Positions 37,101-49,585 of a stretch of DNA of 64,000 nt are shown here, one piece after another. Under the pieces are notes generated by a model, which was given only the letters and a program-made list of their open reading frames with translations, was not told the DNA's origin and did not search any database. The stretch is from Vitis vinifera (lineage: Eukaryota > Streptophyta > Magnoliopsida > Vitales > Vitaceae), in the NCBI RefSeq assembly GCF_030704535.1, contig NC_081812.1, positions 22,481,501 to 22,545,500 of the forward strand, written 5' to 3'. Position numbers and translations under genes: made by a program. The number at the start of each line of letters is the position of its first letter. Position 1 is the first letter of the stretch.

Positions 37101-39242
37101 TCAATCCTCTTGGATGCTAACTAAAGATTTCTGATGTGTTAAGTTTTACTTATGTTACTTTTCCTAATCTTAACATGTTTGGGTTATTGAAACAACATTA
37201 TGAAATCTATTCGTTGTTAACCAACAATGAAAAAGAAACAGAAAAAAGAAAAAAAAAAGAAAAAAAAAAACGACCCTAAGTAAAACTTGATGAGCATTGA
37301 GCATTTGGCAAGCTTCAAGATTTTTAAAACATATATGAATCTGTGTTACGTATGTATGTATTATCTTCACCCCTTGATTTCATTCTGGTTGGACTTTTCT
37401 TTGGTTACAGTTCTTATCTATGAGACTTGCGGCAGTAAACCCGAGAATTGATTTCAACCTTGACAGTTTATTGGCTCCAGAAGTAAGCATCGCATAGCTC
37501 TCTTCTTACATTGTTTCCTTAATAAATTAGAGATACTATACCTCAACCAGGCAGTGGGGGGTGGGTTGGTGTGTTGGGCGTTGGGGGTGGTTGAATCATA
37601 GGGCTCAAGATGCAGCCCAGTTTGAGCCTGCATCAAATTTACTTTGAGAGGGCTCGTGATATCACGTTCTCAACAAGAACTTTGACCCTGGTGTATATTT
37701 TATCATATTTTTAATAATTGCAGCGTGGATAAGCTAAATAGTGGAGTGGAAAATAGAAGCTCTTGTAGTACTAGTGTGCTTTTCCTGACCCACACTCAAA
37801 ATCAAAGAACAGTTTTCCACCATCAATGTGGGCAGAGCAGAGGTCAGTCTTGGACCACCTATGCCATCTGTCCACATTTAATCTACAACTTTTTGTGATT
37901 AGATGTGATCCATCAAAACGGTTCCCATAGCCTTATGGAATGGTGGGGCCTCCATAAAGGCCAGCCCTTATGTGTGGGAATGGGCATGGGTTATCTACAA
38001 TTAACTTATGCAGTTCATGAGTTCCCAGTTGCATCATGCTGCACCATTTTAAAGAGTATTTTATCATTCAGTGAGGAGCAAGGAAGTGGTGCCACTGAAC
38101 TTTATTGTTCCAGAATGGCCAAATACTCTGTATGTACTGTGGTAGTGTGCAATATGATCAGTCAAATGAAGCATAAAGGCTAATGGTATAAGGATCTGCA
38201 TTGCGATCCATGGAATATATTGGGACTAAGAATCGTTCTTCTTGGTAGCTACCCCCTGAGGTCCCAAAATTTCCCTGGTTAAGATAGAGTTATGGTACTT
38301 TATAACAGTAGTGATGAACTAACCAGTGTAATACGCTCTGTCCTATTGAGTTACTACATTTTTTTGAAATTTGATCTTCATTTTACATTATTAATCTTTT
38401 CCATTAACCTTTTAAACTTTCAGAGTGGATCTCTGGTCGACAGTAACTTCCCTAGCATGGTCATGCCACTGATGTGGCCAGATGTCCAAGCCAATGAAAA
38501 CAGACAACCTTATCAACAGCTATGGAATGATGACACACTTCACCAGCCAGTTTGGGGAAGGGAAGAGGACGACCCCCATAATTTCATTGCTCCAGAGCAC
38601 TCGCTTTTGAGTTATGACTCCTCGGCAAATTCAGGTAAATTAGACTTTACTATGTTCAGTCTACCACTACCAACTGCTCTTTTGCATAACTGACCTAACC
38701 AGAAATTATTTCATTAGCCCTCCATGACAAGCTCGGCAACATGCAAGTTTTATTTTTTTCTTTTCCCTGCCAAAGACATAAATTCATCGTTTAGAATGGA
38801 GACCTGCAACTACAAGAAAGAACAGGAAAAAAAACTTGGAATCGATTGATTAAAAAAATAATAATTTCCTAGAAAATTTTGAGTTCTCCCAACTTTTACT
38901 TTGTCTGTATGTGGAAAACTAGATTCATGCTTGCGTGTTCCTGTCAGGGTAGACCAGAGAAAGGTGATTCAATTATTGGATCTAAAGACCTTCTCTATCT
39001 TATCATCTTAGCAAACAACATCATTTTAAATGGTACGGAAAGGGAAGCTGAATGTATTAATTTCTTAGGTGAATTGGATTATTAACTACCAAACATTTTT
39101 GGTTAAATTATTGAAGGAAAGTACTCATTTGGATGAGTTTTCTGCTGTCTCCCAAGGTCTCATTAACACCGAAATTAACACAAACTTGTTACATGTGGGC
39201 ACAGGGTCTCTGCAGTCAAACCAGCTGAAAATGGAGCTGTGA
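34118..39242 (+). CDS. bHLH transcription factor, bHLH48/bHLH60 type
   Basis: Exons 34118-34627, 34729-34857, 34952-35017, 36753-36821, 37411-37482, 38424-38634 and 39205-39242 join in frame to 364 residues. The start is the ATG at 34118 (MERIAGTGG); the frame is open upstream but has no earlier ATG. The basic region HSLAERARR has the His208-Glu212-Arg216 pattern of G-box (CACGTG) binders (family knowledge). It is followed by helix 1 [15 protein letters not shown], the loop [13 protein letters not shown] and helix 2 [19 protein letters not shown]. The N-terminal 170 residues are low-complexity and acidic, with [10 protein letters not shown] just before a lysine-rich run ([10 protein letters not shown]) that may help nuclear entry. 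The [11 protein letters not shown] helix 2 start and the VNPRIDFN that follows the domain are typical of plant subfamily XII (bHLH48/60/49/62). Exon 1 is GC-rich. The last exon codes only 12 residues. Confidence 0.92.
35018..36752. other. bHLH intron 3, no gene seen
   Basis: 1.7-kb intron. Several short open frames here lack any domain and I regard them as chance. Confidence 0.6.
37483..38423. other. bHLH intron 5, no gene seen
   Basis: 0.94-kb intron with a G-rich stretch at about 37553-37590. A 92-codon open frame at 37905-38183 has no recognisable domain. Confidence 0.6.
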
Positions 39243-40323
39243 AGACAAAGGTGGAGCTGCATTAGTAGCTAGTCGTGTATATACTACTATAGTATTTAGC
39301 AGTTAGCCGGGGAAGTTGAGGTGGGGTCTTCAACATTCATATTGGGTTTCCACATCTTCTATTTGTGAGTCTGTTGGAAACCCAGATTTCTCTTGGTATG
39401 TTACTCTTGAGTATATATATATTATAATATATAGATATATCTCTATATATTAATACTAACTTAGAGGGTCATTCAGTCTAAGACTTACATCTCTGAGATG
39501 ATTGATTGATGATTCATATTGTAAAAACATAGAACACTCTATGCTTTAACTACTATGGAAGTCAGCTTTTTTGTTCCTTTGTTTCCCTTCAAGACAGTCT
39601 GGATTTCCTTTGAAATGGATATCTGGGGAATACAGGCCATAATTGTCTTCAGTTTATTATTCCTATTTCAGATAAGCGTGGAACCAAGTCGACAGCTCTT
39701 AACAGTTTTCTCTAATTTCATTTTAGTTCATGAAAAGTTTATGGGCAATTCAATGTGTAAATGAGCTTTATGACTCAATGGTCTTGGATGGAAATCTCCA
39801 AGAGAGGAAAAAAAAACCAAAAAACCTTTTTGGGTAACTTTTTAAAAATAAAGAGCTTGTCGTGTGATGGTTGTTATCTATAAACAATTTTTAAAAATAA
39901 AATGAGATAAAAAATAATTTTTAGAGAATAAGTAGGAGTTGTTTTTATGGGTTTTTGATTTTTTTTTAAAATTAAAAAATAAAAAATAACTTTTAAAAAT
40001 AAGTTTTAGAAAGCATGGTGAAACAGATCGAAATTTTGAGAACAACTTTCAAAAATAATTATTAGTTATTCTTAGAAATAAAAATTTATATGAAAATTCA
40101 AATATAAAAAGATTTAAGCTTATTGTCTATGGAATTTTTTAAAAATATTTTATAAAAAAATATCTGAAAATATCTTAAATTTTTTCTGAAAAACAATATG
40201 TTTAAAAAAAATTATTTTTAGTTAAAAAAATTGTGCGTTTTATGAGATAGAATTTTATTTTCTGTTCTGTATAGAATAGAAATTTATTTTTGACATCAGT
40301 TTTCAAACAACCTTTGGGCCTTA

Positions 40324-40383
40324 GGCCCAAACTAGTCGGCTCATGTTGGAAAAGGCCCAAGCTAGTCAGCTCATGTTGGAATG
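40324..40383. repeat. Two tandem copies of a 30-bp unit containing GGCCCAA
   Basis: Units 40324-40353 and 40354-40383 share GGCCCAA, CTAGTC and GCTCATGTTGGAA with three or so differences. The segment stands out by GC content from its AT-rich flanks. Confidence 0.8.
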
Positions 40384-42089
40384 GGACCATTGGGCTGGGC
40401 TTCGCACCGCATCGAGATTATGACATATGAATGCTTGTGAATCCAGTTTTTGGTGAGGTGGGTGGAACCGATGACTAAGGAGAACGATGTTTTACCAACT
40501 CATCTAATCTAGTAAGTTCGCTTACATCCACGTTTCCCCCACACTTTTAAAACAAAATAAATAAAAATTCTTGGGTTTTGTATTAAACTATTTTTTATTC
40601 TTTTAATAAAATTAGTGAAACACTTATGAAAAATATGTTTAGCGTAAAACAGGATTCAATAATATAATAATTAATTAGATACCCAATCAAAATTTAAGAT
40701 TGATACTATTTTAAATATATATATATATTTAAAGATATAAGAATATTTTATGGGTTTTGATTCACTGATTTGAAAAAAATTATAAAAAAATGATATTTTT
40801 TTATATCGGTTTTATCTTCATTCATTTAAAATATATATATTTTTCTCACAATTCGGTTTGAGATAAAAAAAAAATTAAGAAATTTTAAAAATTAAATATA
40901 TAATTAAAACTAAAAATATAAAAATAAAATATTGACTTTTACTTCGTAAAATCATATTAATAAAAAATATAGATTTAAAAAATAGTTGACAATACAATGA
41001 GAGACAATACTTTTATTATAATTGTATTTAATTTTAAAATATTTTAGTTTTAATTGTATTTTTTAATTTTTAAAAGTTTTTATTGTATTGTTGATGCCAA
41101 CTTATGAATTTTTCTATTCAATTTTATTAAAAAAAATTAGTGGATTTATATAATACAAAATATAAAATCATTATTGATTAAGAAATTATAAATATTTTAT
41201 TTATTACTTGAGTATCTTGAAATTTTTTTCAAAATGATTTGTATATCATATTATATAATAAAAATATATTTATTTGTAAGTACTTTTATCAAATAAAAAT
41301 GATAAATTAATTTTTTTGATAATTTTATTTAATATTATGATAAAGTAAAAATGATATTTTATGAAATAATTATCCAACTCATGAAAAATTCATATATTTA
41401 AAAACATTTTTAAATGAATGAATATAAAATTAATTGAAAAAATGAGTTTTGACTCACTAATATGAAAATATATGAAAAAAAATTTAATTTTTTAAAATTG
41501 GTATTATCTTCATCTATTTAACAATAATTTGAAATACATGTATTTTTTAATAAGTCATATAATTATTCCATGAAATACATCTTTTACTTCTTTTCATCGA
41601 GAACTATCAACAATTAGACTCCTCTATATAAATGTTTTCCTTCATTTCACATTATTTATTTATTATTAATATTATATGTATATTTGTCGTTTTCAGATTT
41701 TCTTGGCTACCAATAATTACATCAAGAATTATATATATATAAAAAATAAATAAATACACTATGTTACTTTTTTTTTTATGTATTTCTGTGTCATAAATAG
41801 AATATGAAGCAAAAAACAATAAAAAAAAATGCCCAAAACAATCCGTCTTTGGAATTAACCTTGACTTGACATAATGAAAAATTTTCTTAAAAAATGTAGA
41901 AAAAAATTATAAACCTTCTTCTCAACAAACTCAAACTCATCTATAATTCATTAAGGTTTCACCTATTTATAATGTTCATACTCTTCAAATTACCTCACTT
42001 TTGCTATGAGATGTTTGTTTATGGAAAAAAAAAAGTCTTAACATTTTTTATATATTTTTTATTAAAGAAAAAGAAATCCTAAATAACAA

Positions 42090-42114
42090 AATAATAATAA
42101 TAATAATAATAATA
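42090..42114. repeat. (AAT)n microsatellite
   Basis: Eight or so uninterrupted trinucleotide units. Confidence 0.9.
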
Positions 42115-43171
42115 GTAATAAATAATATCTAAAATGAAGGGAAATAATTAAGTGGATAAGTCTAAGTTGTTGATTGATGTTGATGATAAATGACATTTTA
42201 GGGAATAATTAGATTATTCATTTGAAAAGTGCAATGTATTCCAAATTATTTTTAAATAAATGAATATAATATTGATTTAAAAATTTTGAAATTTTTTTTT
42301 TTTCATATATTTTGTGAATCAAAACCCACCTTTTTTTTTTCTAATATATATTTCATTCATTTTCTATTCTATTTTATTTTTTATCTTGAGATTTTTGTTT
42401 CTATTAATTTTCCAATGTCTCTTGCTTTAAAGTATCTATCTACTCATAAAAATTTAGAATCTCCTGTTTTGCATCCTTACCGAGTGATCCCGACCACTTA
42501 ATTTTTGAAAACATTTTCGAATTGTTTTAAAAAATAAAGTTTTATCTGAAAACTAAAATATAAAAATAATTTAATAATTTTTCATGTTACGATTGATGGA
42601 GGTGAGACACAAAATGAAAATGTTTTTAGATGTTATATTTATTGTTTGGTTCTAAAAAAGTATTTAAGAATGGAAAAAATGATTTTTATGTTTTCATTGG
42701 AATATAAAGTATAAAAAATTAATATAATTAAAATTGGTTAGGAGTAATATTATTTTAAATTATATAAATATATTTTCGAAAAGAAAAACAATAACCAAAA
42801 TAATACAAATAAAATATTTATTAAAATAAAAATATTATGGAGTGCAATTTCAAAAATAATATTTTTTATGAAATAATATTTTTCTACTTCCCTCTAATTC
42901 TTTTGTCTTTATCACAATCTTAGATATGATGGTGTTGATGACATTTATTTTTTTATTTTTTTATTTTTTAATATTTCCAAACTTATCTTTTTCTCCTTAT
43001 CCTTTCCAAACATTCTAAACCTTTATCCGATCTTAATCTAAGATGATAAGATAGAATAAAATAATTAATATTTTATAATTTTTTTTCAATATTTTTAAGG
43101 AAAAAATTGTGTAACATCATAAAAGAGCCGTAACCAACCACCGATCCGTTTCAATTCGTGAGCGTAGCAGA

Positions 43172-46100
43172 ATGGCAGCTACGCTCTTCCACATCACGCT
43201 CTTCTTTCTCCTATTTTCCATCGTCCAATCACGGCTCTACACGTTGCCACAACCAATCATTCAACTCCCCCACCTCCCCCACCTCTTCTCTGTCGCCGAC
43301 TACGGAGCCATCGGCGATGGCCTGCACTACGACACAGCCGCGATCCAGGCGACAATCGACGCCTGCCACTCCGCCGGAGGCGGCCAAATCAGGTTCCCCC
43401 CGGGGACCTATCTCACCGCCACGGTCTACATCAAATCCGGGGTGTACCTGGTGGTGGAAGAAGGCGCGAAGATACTAGGCGGCACGAAGCTGGAGGACTA
43501 TCCGGAGGAGAGCAGGCGGTGGTACGTGTTGTTGGCGGAAAACGCGACGGATGTGGGGATAACGGGCGGAGGAGTGATCGATGGACATGGAATGAAGTTC
43601 GTGAAGAGGTTTGAGGAGGCGAAGAATGTGATGGTGAGTTGGAACGAGACTGGAGCTTGCTTGGGAGATGAGTGTAGGCCGAGACTCGTAGGATTTCTTG
43701 GTTGCAGGAATGTTAGGGTTTGGAATATCCGCTTGAATGAACCGGCCTACTGGTGGTGCGTAGTACACCCCCCCTCTCTCTCTCTCTCTCTCTCTCAGTC
43801 TCCGTTATCTGACTTTTGCCAACTTGCACTTTTCTTTTTCTTTTTTTGCATTTTCATCCTCTTTATTATTTTATGCCTTCGATAACACATTAAAAAAAGC
43901 TAAATTTATTTTATACCAAATGACTAACAATTAAATTTTAAAATTAAAACAATACATATCAGTTAAAAATATAATAAGTTATCAAAATTTGAAAATTTAT
44001 ATAGAAATGAATAGATCTAAATTTATATAGAAATGCGATGCACTGAAAGTAGGACACAATAATGGAAACGTGAGGATTTAGGATTCCAATTATGGAGGGC
44101 ATCGTGTCAGAGAGTGTGGTGGATGAGTATGGGTTACTAGTCACTTCTGACATAACAGATTGTGACTCAAAGTTGGATCCACTTTGATTAGGAAAATCGC
44201 TGGAAGTGAGTGACACGTGGCGTGCAGGCAGTTGGTTTTTGGAAGGAGGCAACTGTCATTTTGCTGATAGCGAGCACCATCTTGATTCAGTGCTCCACAT
44301 ACCTTTTAGAATAAGAAATCTGCAATTTATTTTTTATTTTTCACGTTTAGAAATAATTTTAAACAAAGAGTCAACACCCTGTTGCTAATATTTTTTATTC
44401 TAACATTTATTTTAAAAATTAGATAATATTCAACTTTTGCATTTATTATTTTTAAATTTAGAGATACAAAATAAATAAAATCAAGATATAAAGATATAAA
44501 TAAATAAATTTAGGTATAAATAATGTGATATAAAAAGGGGAACGCCTCAATACCTCAATTGAAAGCCATAAGAGTGTGTCATCATTAAACTGTTAAGACC
44601 AAGGGAAGCCACAATAAAGAAGAGGAACATTATTTGCATCCCTTCCTAGCTATTTGTGAGCGCACTGCTTAGTTTGGGAATGTGTGCTTGATCTCTAAAT
44701 CTTGGAATCTACCCACAGCCTCATTATTACATTCCTGAACATGGGTGTCCTGTTAGTGATGGTAACCGCATTAGCATCCAATTCAAATAGTGAAAACTAT
44801 TGGATCCATTGCAGCTTCTTCTTTGCATAGGGACTTGTACCAGTGTATGCAACATATTTTCTTCTTGAAAAATATCTGGTCCAATCATCCAGGTTTCAAC
44901 TGCAATCTTTAACACTACCCTTTTGGGCCTACTTTTCCCTTGTGGATCCATGGAACTGTAGGAGTTACTGGTTTATGTGTTCCATGTTTATTTGGCTTGG
45001 GTTTCTCTTTGCTTGGTAGTTAGTAGAGATCCAATCCCAGGCCTGGACCCAAAGGAGGGACTCGATAAATGCCAGACATGTTTCCCACAACCAATCCCAT
45101 TTGATAAAAGTCATCACAGGTAGAGCCATGGGAGTAGTTCAGAGTTCACAGTTTCATTAAGCTAAGAAATCCTCTGATTTTTACAGGAGCTCAAGTCAGA
45201 CATGCTTGACCATGGCCAAAACATTGCTGCTGTATGGCAGTCATATAGTGAGTAACCATATCAGTAGGAATCCAGATCATATCTCCCCAAAGTAGTTTGC
45301 ATTAATTCTAGGTTTGCTTCCTTTTAATGTAAGGGCTCAAGACATTGATATAACTGATCCAAAAGAGCAATTTTTTTCAGTTGTTTTCATAGAAAAATGG
45401 TACAATTGAATTAGATTTATTGCCTATAATCTATTTTCAGTTGTTTGTCCATGTTTTTTTTCCTTCTATCCATGCATCTGATAAATCGATTTTCTAATTG
45501 CAGCCTGCACTTGGTAGGGTGTAATAACACATCAATTCATGATGTTTCCATTTATGGAGACTTCAATACCCCAAACAATGATGGGATAGATATAGAGGAT
45601 TCAAATAACACAGTCATCACTAGATGCAGCATTAGCACAGGAGATGACTCCATCTGTCCAAAGACATCCAATGGTCCACTCTATAACTTAACGGTCACAA
45701 ACTGTTGGCTTCGAAGTAGATCCTCAGCAATCAAACTTGGCAGTGGTAGTTTTTATGATTTCAAGGGTCTGGTGTTTGACAATATCACCATTGATGATTC
45801 CCATAGAGGACTTGGAATGCAGATACGTGATGGAGGTAACAGCATTTTGGTTCCCTTTTCCCTCAGATGATTAGTTTTTCTGTGTTGAATTCTCCATTCA
45901 CGCTATGTTAAAACAGAAATTGTACTTGAAATTCCCTCAATATTTATGTTTTTTATTTCCTCCTAATCCAACATTTCCTGAAAAATACACCTGTTGTACA
46001 CACCTATTGTCAATATCTTTCAATGTAGATTAACAGGCAGAAGCATCTTTAGAGAGGCGATCAATTGAAATCTCTATGATCTGTTTTCAGCTAATTATTA

Positions 46101-46642
46101 ACCTTGGTGTAGGAGATGTTAGTGATGTTACCTTCTCCAACATGAACATCAAAACTAGATACTACGAGCCAGTATTATGGTGGGGAAGAGCAGAGCCAAT
46201 CTACATCACAACCTGCCCACGAGACTCCAACTCAAAAGAAGGTTCCATCTCAAACATACGCTTTATCAACATCTCTGCAACTTCTGAAAATGGCGTCTTC
46301 TTGTCGGGTTCCAAAGCTGGACTCCTCAGCAACTTGAGATTCCAGAATGTGAATTTCACTTACAGAAGATGGACCAATTTTCCAGATGATTTAGTAGACT
46401 ACAGACCAGGATGCCGGGGACTTGTCAAACACAGCCCAGCCGGTATGATCATGGAACACATTGATGGTTTGGAGCTGGAAAACGTTAATATGAGATGGTC
46501 TGGTGTTATCCAAAACAAGAGGTGGAACAACCCTCTAGACTTCCTGCCTTCAACTGTGAATAACATTTCTTTCCTTAATTTCCAATCTGGTTCCGATTCA
46601 GTGAGGGAGATCAGAGCCCCGAGGGAAGGATCTATAGTTTAA
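43172..46642 (+). CDS. Secreted glycoside hydrolase family 28 protein (polygalacturonase-like)
   Basis: Exons 43172-43755, 45504-45835 and 46113-46642 join in frame to 481 residues. The signal peptide is MAATLFHITLFFLLFSIVQS. VADYGAIGDGLHYDTAAIQA is the usual start of the GH28 beta-helix. GVIDGHG, NIRLNEPAYW, NNDGIDIED (family NTDGID, catalytic Asp) and STGDDSI (second catalytic Asp pair) are present. The third canonical motif GHGISIGS is replaced by RSRSSAIKLGSGS, and RIK is replaced by GMQIRDGG. GH28 enzymes cut pectin in the cell wall; lacking the His motif, this clade may act on a different pectic substrate or be an exo-enzyme (inference). Exon 1 is GC-rich with a (CT)n run 18 bp after its donor. 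The PPR start codon lies only 319 bp downstream on the same strand. The closest relative I recall is Arabidopsis At3g57790. Confidence 0.9.
43774..43796. repeat. (CT)n microsatellite beside the GH28 exon 1 donor
   Basis: A pure CT run beginning 18 bp inside intron 1 (donor GTGCGTAG at 43756) and ending in CAG. Confidence 0.9.
43797..45503. other. GH28 intron 1, no gene seen
   Basis: 1.7-kb intron with AT-rich sequence and no coding or recognisable element. Confidence 0.6.
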
Positions 46643-46961
46643 AGCTATTCTCAGCTTCAATTTTTTGTGAAGTATAGTCAGTGGTGCTTTCATTTCACTG
46701 TACAGGGCAGATTCTGCTTGTGTACTGATCCAAGTTGAAAACATTTTGTGTTGTATAAATAAATGATTTTGTTTTTCAAAATTATTTAGTGAGATGATTT
46801 TAGAATATAATGTCTTTACTAAATTTAAAAACATTTATGACAGGCAAGCCTCTTATTGCTCCAAGCTAAAAAACCTTTCATTTAGACTGTTGAGAGTGTG
46901 CCCAGACAAGTGCTAGGCATAGTTCCCCGAGCAAGTTAATCAACTCTCGGTGGAAGAGAAA

Positions 46962-49585
46962 ATGATCTGGAAAATCACCAGCTTGATTTTCCATCGTCCC
47001 AAACAAGTGCTTTCTTCCATCTCCAACCCATTTAGCCGCCAACGAATCCTCCTCTCCACATTCCCGGCAAATTCACCAGATTTGAAAACCTTATGCTCCA
47101 ACCGTCAACTAAAAGAGGCCCTGTTGGAAATGGGCATTCAAGGCCTTGAAGTGGAGTTTCAAGGCTACGATTCAGTCTTAACTGAGTGTATAAGCCAAAC
47201 AGCCATTAGAGAAGGCCAAAGGGTCCATGCCCATATGATCAAAACCTGTTATGAACCGCCTGTGTACCTTAGGACTAGGTTGATTGTTTTGTATAATAAG
47301 TGTCGGTGTTTAGGTGATGCAAGGCGGGTGCTCGATGAAATGCCGGAAAGGAATGTAGTCTCTTGGACTGCGATGATCTCAGGTTATTCTCAGAGGGGTT
47401 ATGCCTCAGAAGCCTTGCATCTTTTTGTAGAGATGCTAATGTCAGGTACTTTTTCCCTTTTTTTTTTTTTTTTTTCTTTTTTAATTTTTTTATTTTATGT
47501 TCCATTTATGATGCGCGATATGTTGGAGGAAATATCAGTGCAAGTGTGGAAGAAGAATAACATGATTTCTTCTTTCCATTTGGAAAAATGATAAGAACTT
47601 GTCAAAATAATGACTTTTTTTCTTTCTCTACGAGGGCCTGATATTAATAGTCCATCAATTGGATGAGCATTTTTCTTAGCAAAATAATTGTAACTGGATT
47701 CATAAACCAGTCCCAAGTGGAGATTAATTGAATCATTATATTTAGTAGCTGGACATATTATAAAAATATGTGGGGTATTTGTCAACCACAGGGAATGGTT
47801 CCATTTTTTTTTCTGCATATCATAAAATTCTATATAAAGTGGTGTTAGACCTACAATAAGAACACTTCTGCAATCTAGAAGTGGTTATTATTGTTTGTAT
47901 TAAGTGGAGACATTTTACAACTGCTATTAGATAGTTGTGTCTGCTATGGCAAGAGAAATGGAATGATTCTATTTCCATGGATTTTCAGAATCCCTCCTTG
48001 AGTATAACTAAAAGTCCATGAGGTAATCTTAGATGGGCAAGGTTGATTTTTTTTTTGGTTCCTGCTATATATACATCAAAACTTGTTTGTCATTGCTATT
48101 ATGGTTTCTAAGTCCAGATTGTAACATGGAATGATTGCAGGTACAGCCCCTAATGAGTTCACTTTTGCAACGGTGCTTACTTCTTGTACAAGCAGTTCTG
48201 GGTTTCAGCTAGGAAGGCAAATCCACTCTCTCGTTATCAAGACCAGTTTTGAATCACATATATTTGTTGGGAGCTCACTTCTGGACATGTATGCGAAAGC
48301 TGGTAAGATTTGTGAAGCTCGTCGAGTTTTTGATGGTTTGCCAGAAAGGGATGTTGTTTCTTGTACTGCTATAATCTCAGGCTATGCACAGCTGGGTCTT
48401 GATGAAGAGGCATTAGATTTATTCCGTAGATTGCAGAGGGAGGGAATGAGGTCAAATTATGTTACTTATGCTAGTGTTTTAACTGCATTATCTGGACTTG
48501 CTGCATTGGATCACGGCAGACAAGTTCACAGTCATGTTCTTCGGGCCAAACTGCCCTTCTATGTGGTTCTTCAGAATTCTCTGATCGATATGTACTCAAA
48601 ATGTGGAAGCCTCACATACTCAAGAAGGATCTTTGATAGCATGCCCGAGAGAACTGTCATCTCATGGAATGCCATGCTTGTGGGATATAGCAAACATGGT
48701 CTGGGAAGAGAGGCTGTTGAGCTTTTCAAATTGATGAAGGAAGAAAATAAAGTCAAACCTGATAGCGTCACTTTTTTGGCTGTTCTATCTGGTTGCAGCC
48801 ATGGAGGGATGGAAGATAGAGGGCTTGAAATTTTTTATGAGATGGTGAACCAGAAAGATGGATTTGAGCCAGAGATTGAGCATTATGGGTGTGTTGTTGA
48901 TTTGTTTGGGCGTGCAGGCCGCGTGGAAGAGGCTTTTGAATTTATCAAAAAGATGCCTTTTGAGCCAACTGCTGCTATTTGGGGTTCACTTTTAGGTGCT
49001 TGTAGGGTTCACCAGAATGTTCACATTGGGGAATTTGTGGCTCGTCGACTCTTAGAAATTGAGTCTGAAAATGCTGGGAATTATGTTATTCTTTCCAATT
49101 TGTATGCTTCTGCAGGGAGATGGGACGATGTAAGAACGGTCAGGGAGTTGATGAAGGAGAAGGCTGTGATAAAGGAGCCTGGGAGAAGTTGGATTGAGCT
49201 TGATCAAACTCTTCATACTTTTCATGCAAGTGATCGATCCCATCCAAGAAAGGAAGAGGTATTTGCCAAGGTGAGGGAGTTATCAATCAAGATCAAGGAA
49301 GCTGGTTATGTTCCTGAATTGAGTTGTGTTTTGTATGATGTGGATGATGAACAGAAGGAAAAAATACTCCAAGGTCACAGTGAAAAACTGGCATTAGCTT
49401 TTGGGCTGATTTGTACACCTGGAGGAACACCAGTCCGGATCATAAAAAACCTTCGGATTTGTGTTGATTGCCACAATTTTGCCAAGTTTTTGTCAAGGGT
49501 TTATGGTAGAGAAGTGTCTTTGAGGGATAAGAACCGCTTCCATCATATCGTTGGAGGAACCTGTTCTTGTGGAGATTACTGGTGA
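46962..49585 (+). CDS. Pentatricopeptide repeat protein, PLS-E-DYW class, At3g13770-like
   Basis: Exons 46962-47445 and 48141-49585 join in frame (phase 1, g|gt) to 642 residues. The start is the ATG at 46962 (MIWKITSLIF). The upstream in-frame GTG at 46950 is not used as a start. An Arg-rich, acid-poor N-terminus suggests mitochondrial import. PPR units are visible as VVSWTAMISGYSQRGYASEA, VVSCTAIISGYAQLGLDEEA and VISWNAMLVGYSKHGLGREA, each followed by a LF.LM-type helix. The E domain PGRSWIEL is followed by the DYW domain with HSEKLA (zinc-binding HxE), CVDCHNFAKF (CxxCH) and terminal CSCGDYW. DYW proteins edit C to U in organelle RNA; PLS repeats choose the site (family knowledge). The closest relative I recognise is Arabidopsis At3g13770. 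The 695-bp intron is unusual for this family. A T17 run lies just after the donor (47457-47475). Confidence 0.93.

Larger units (their letters stand above)
39243..43171. other. bHLH 3' flank and AT-rich intergenic DNA
   Basis: 39243 to about 39540 is probably 3' UTR. 39800-43100 is very AT-rich, with an (AAT)n run at 42090-42114. No gene or intact element recognised. Confidence 0.5.
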
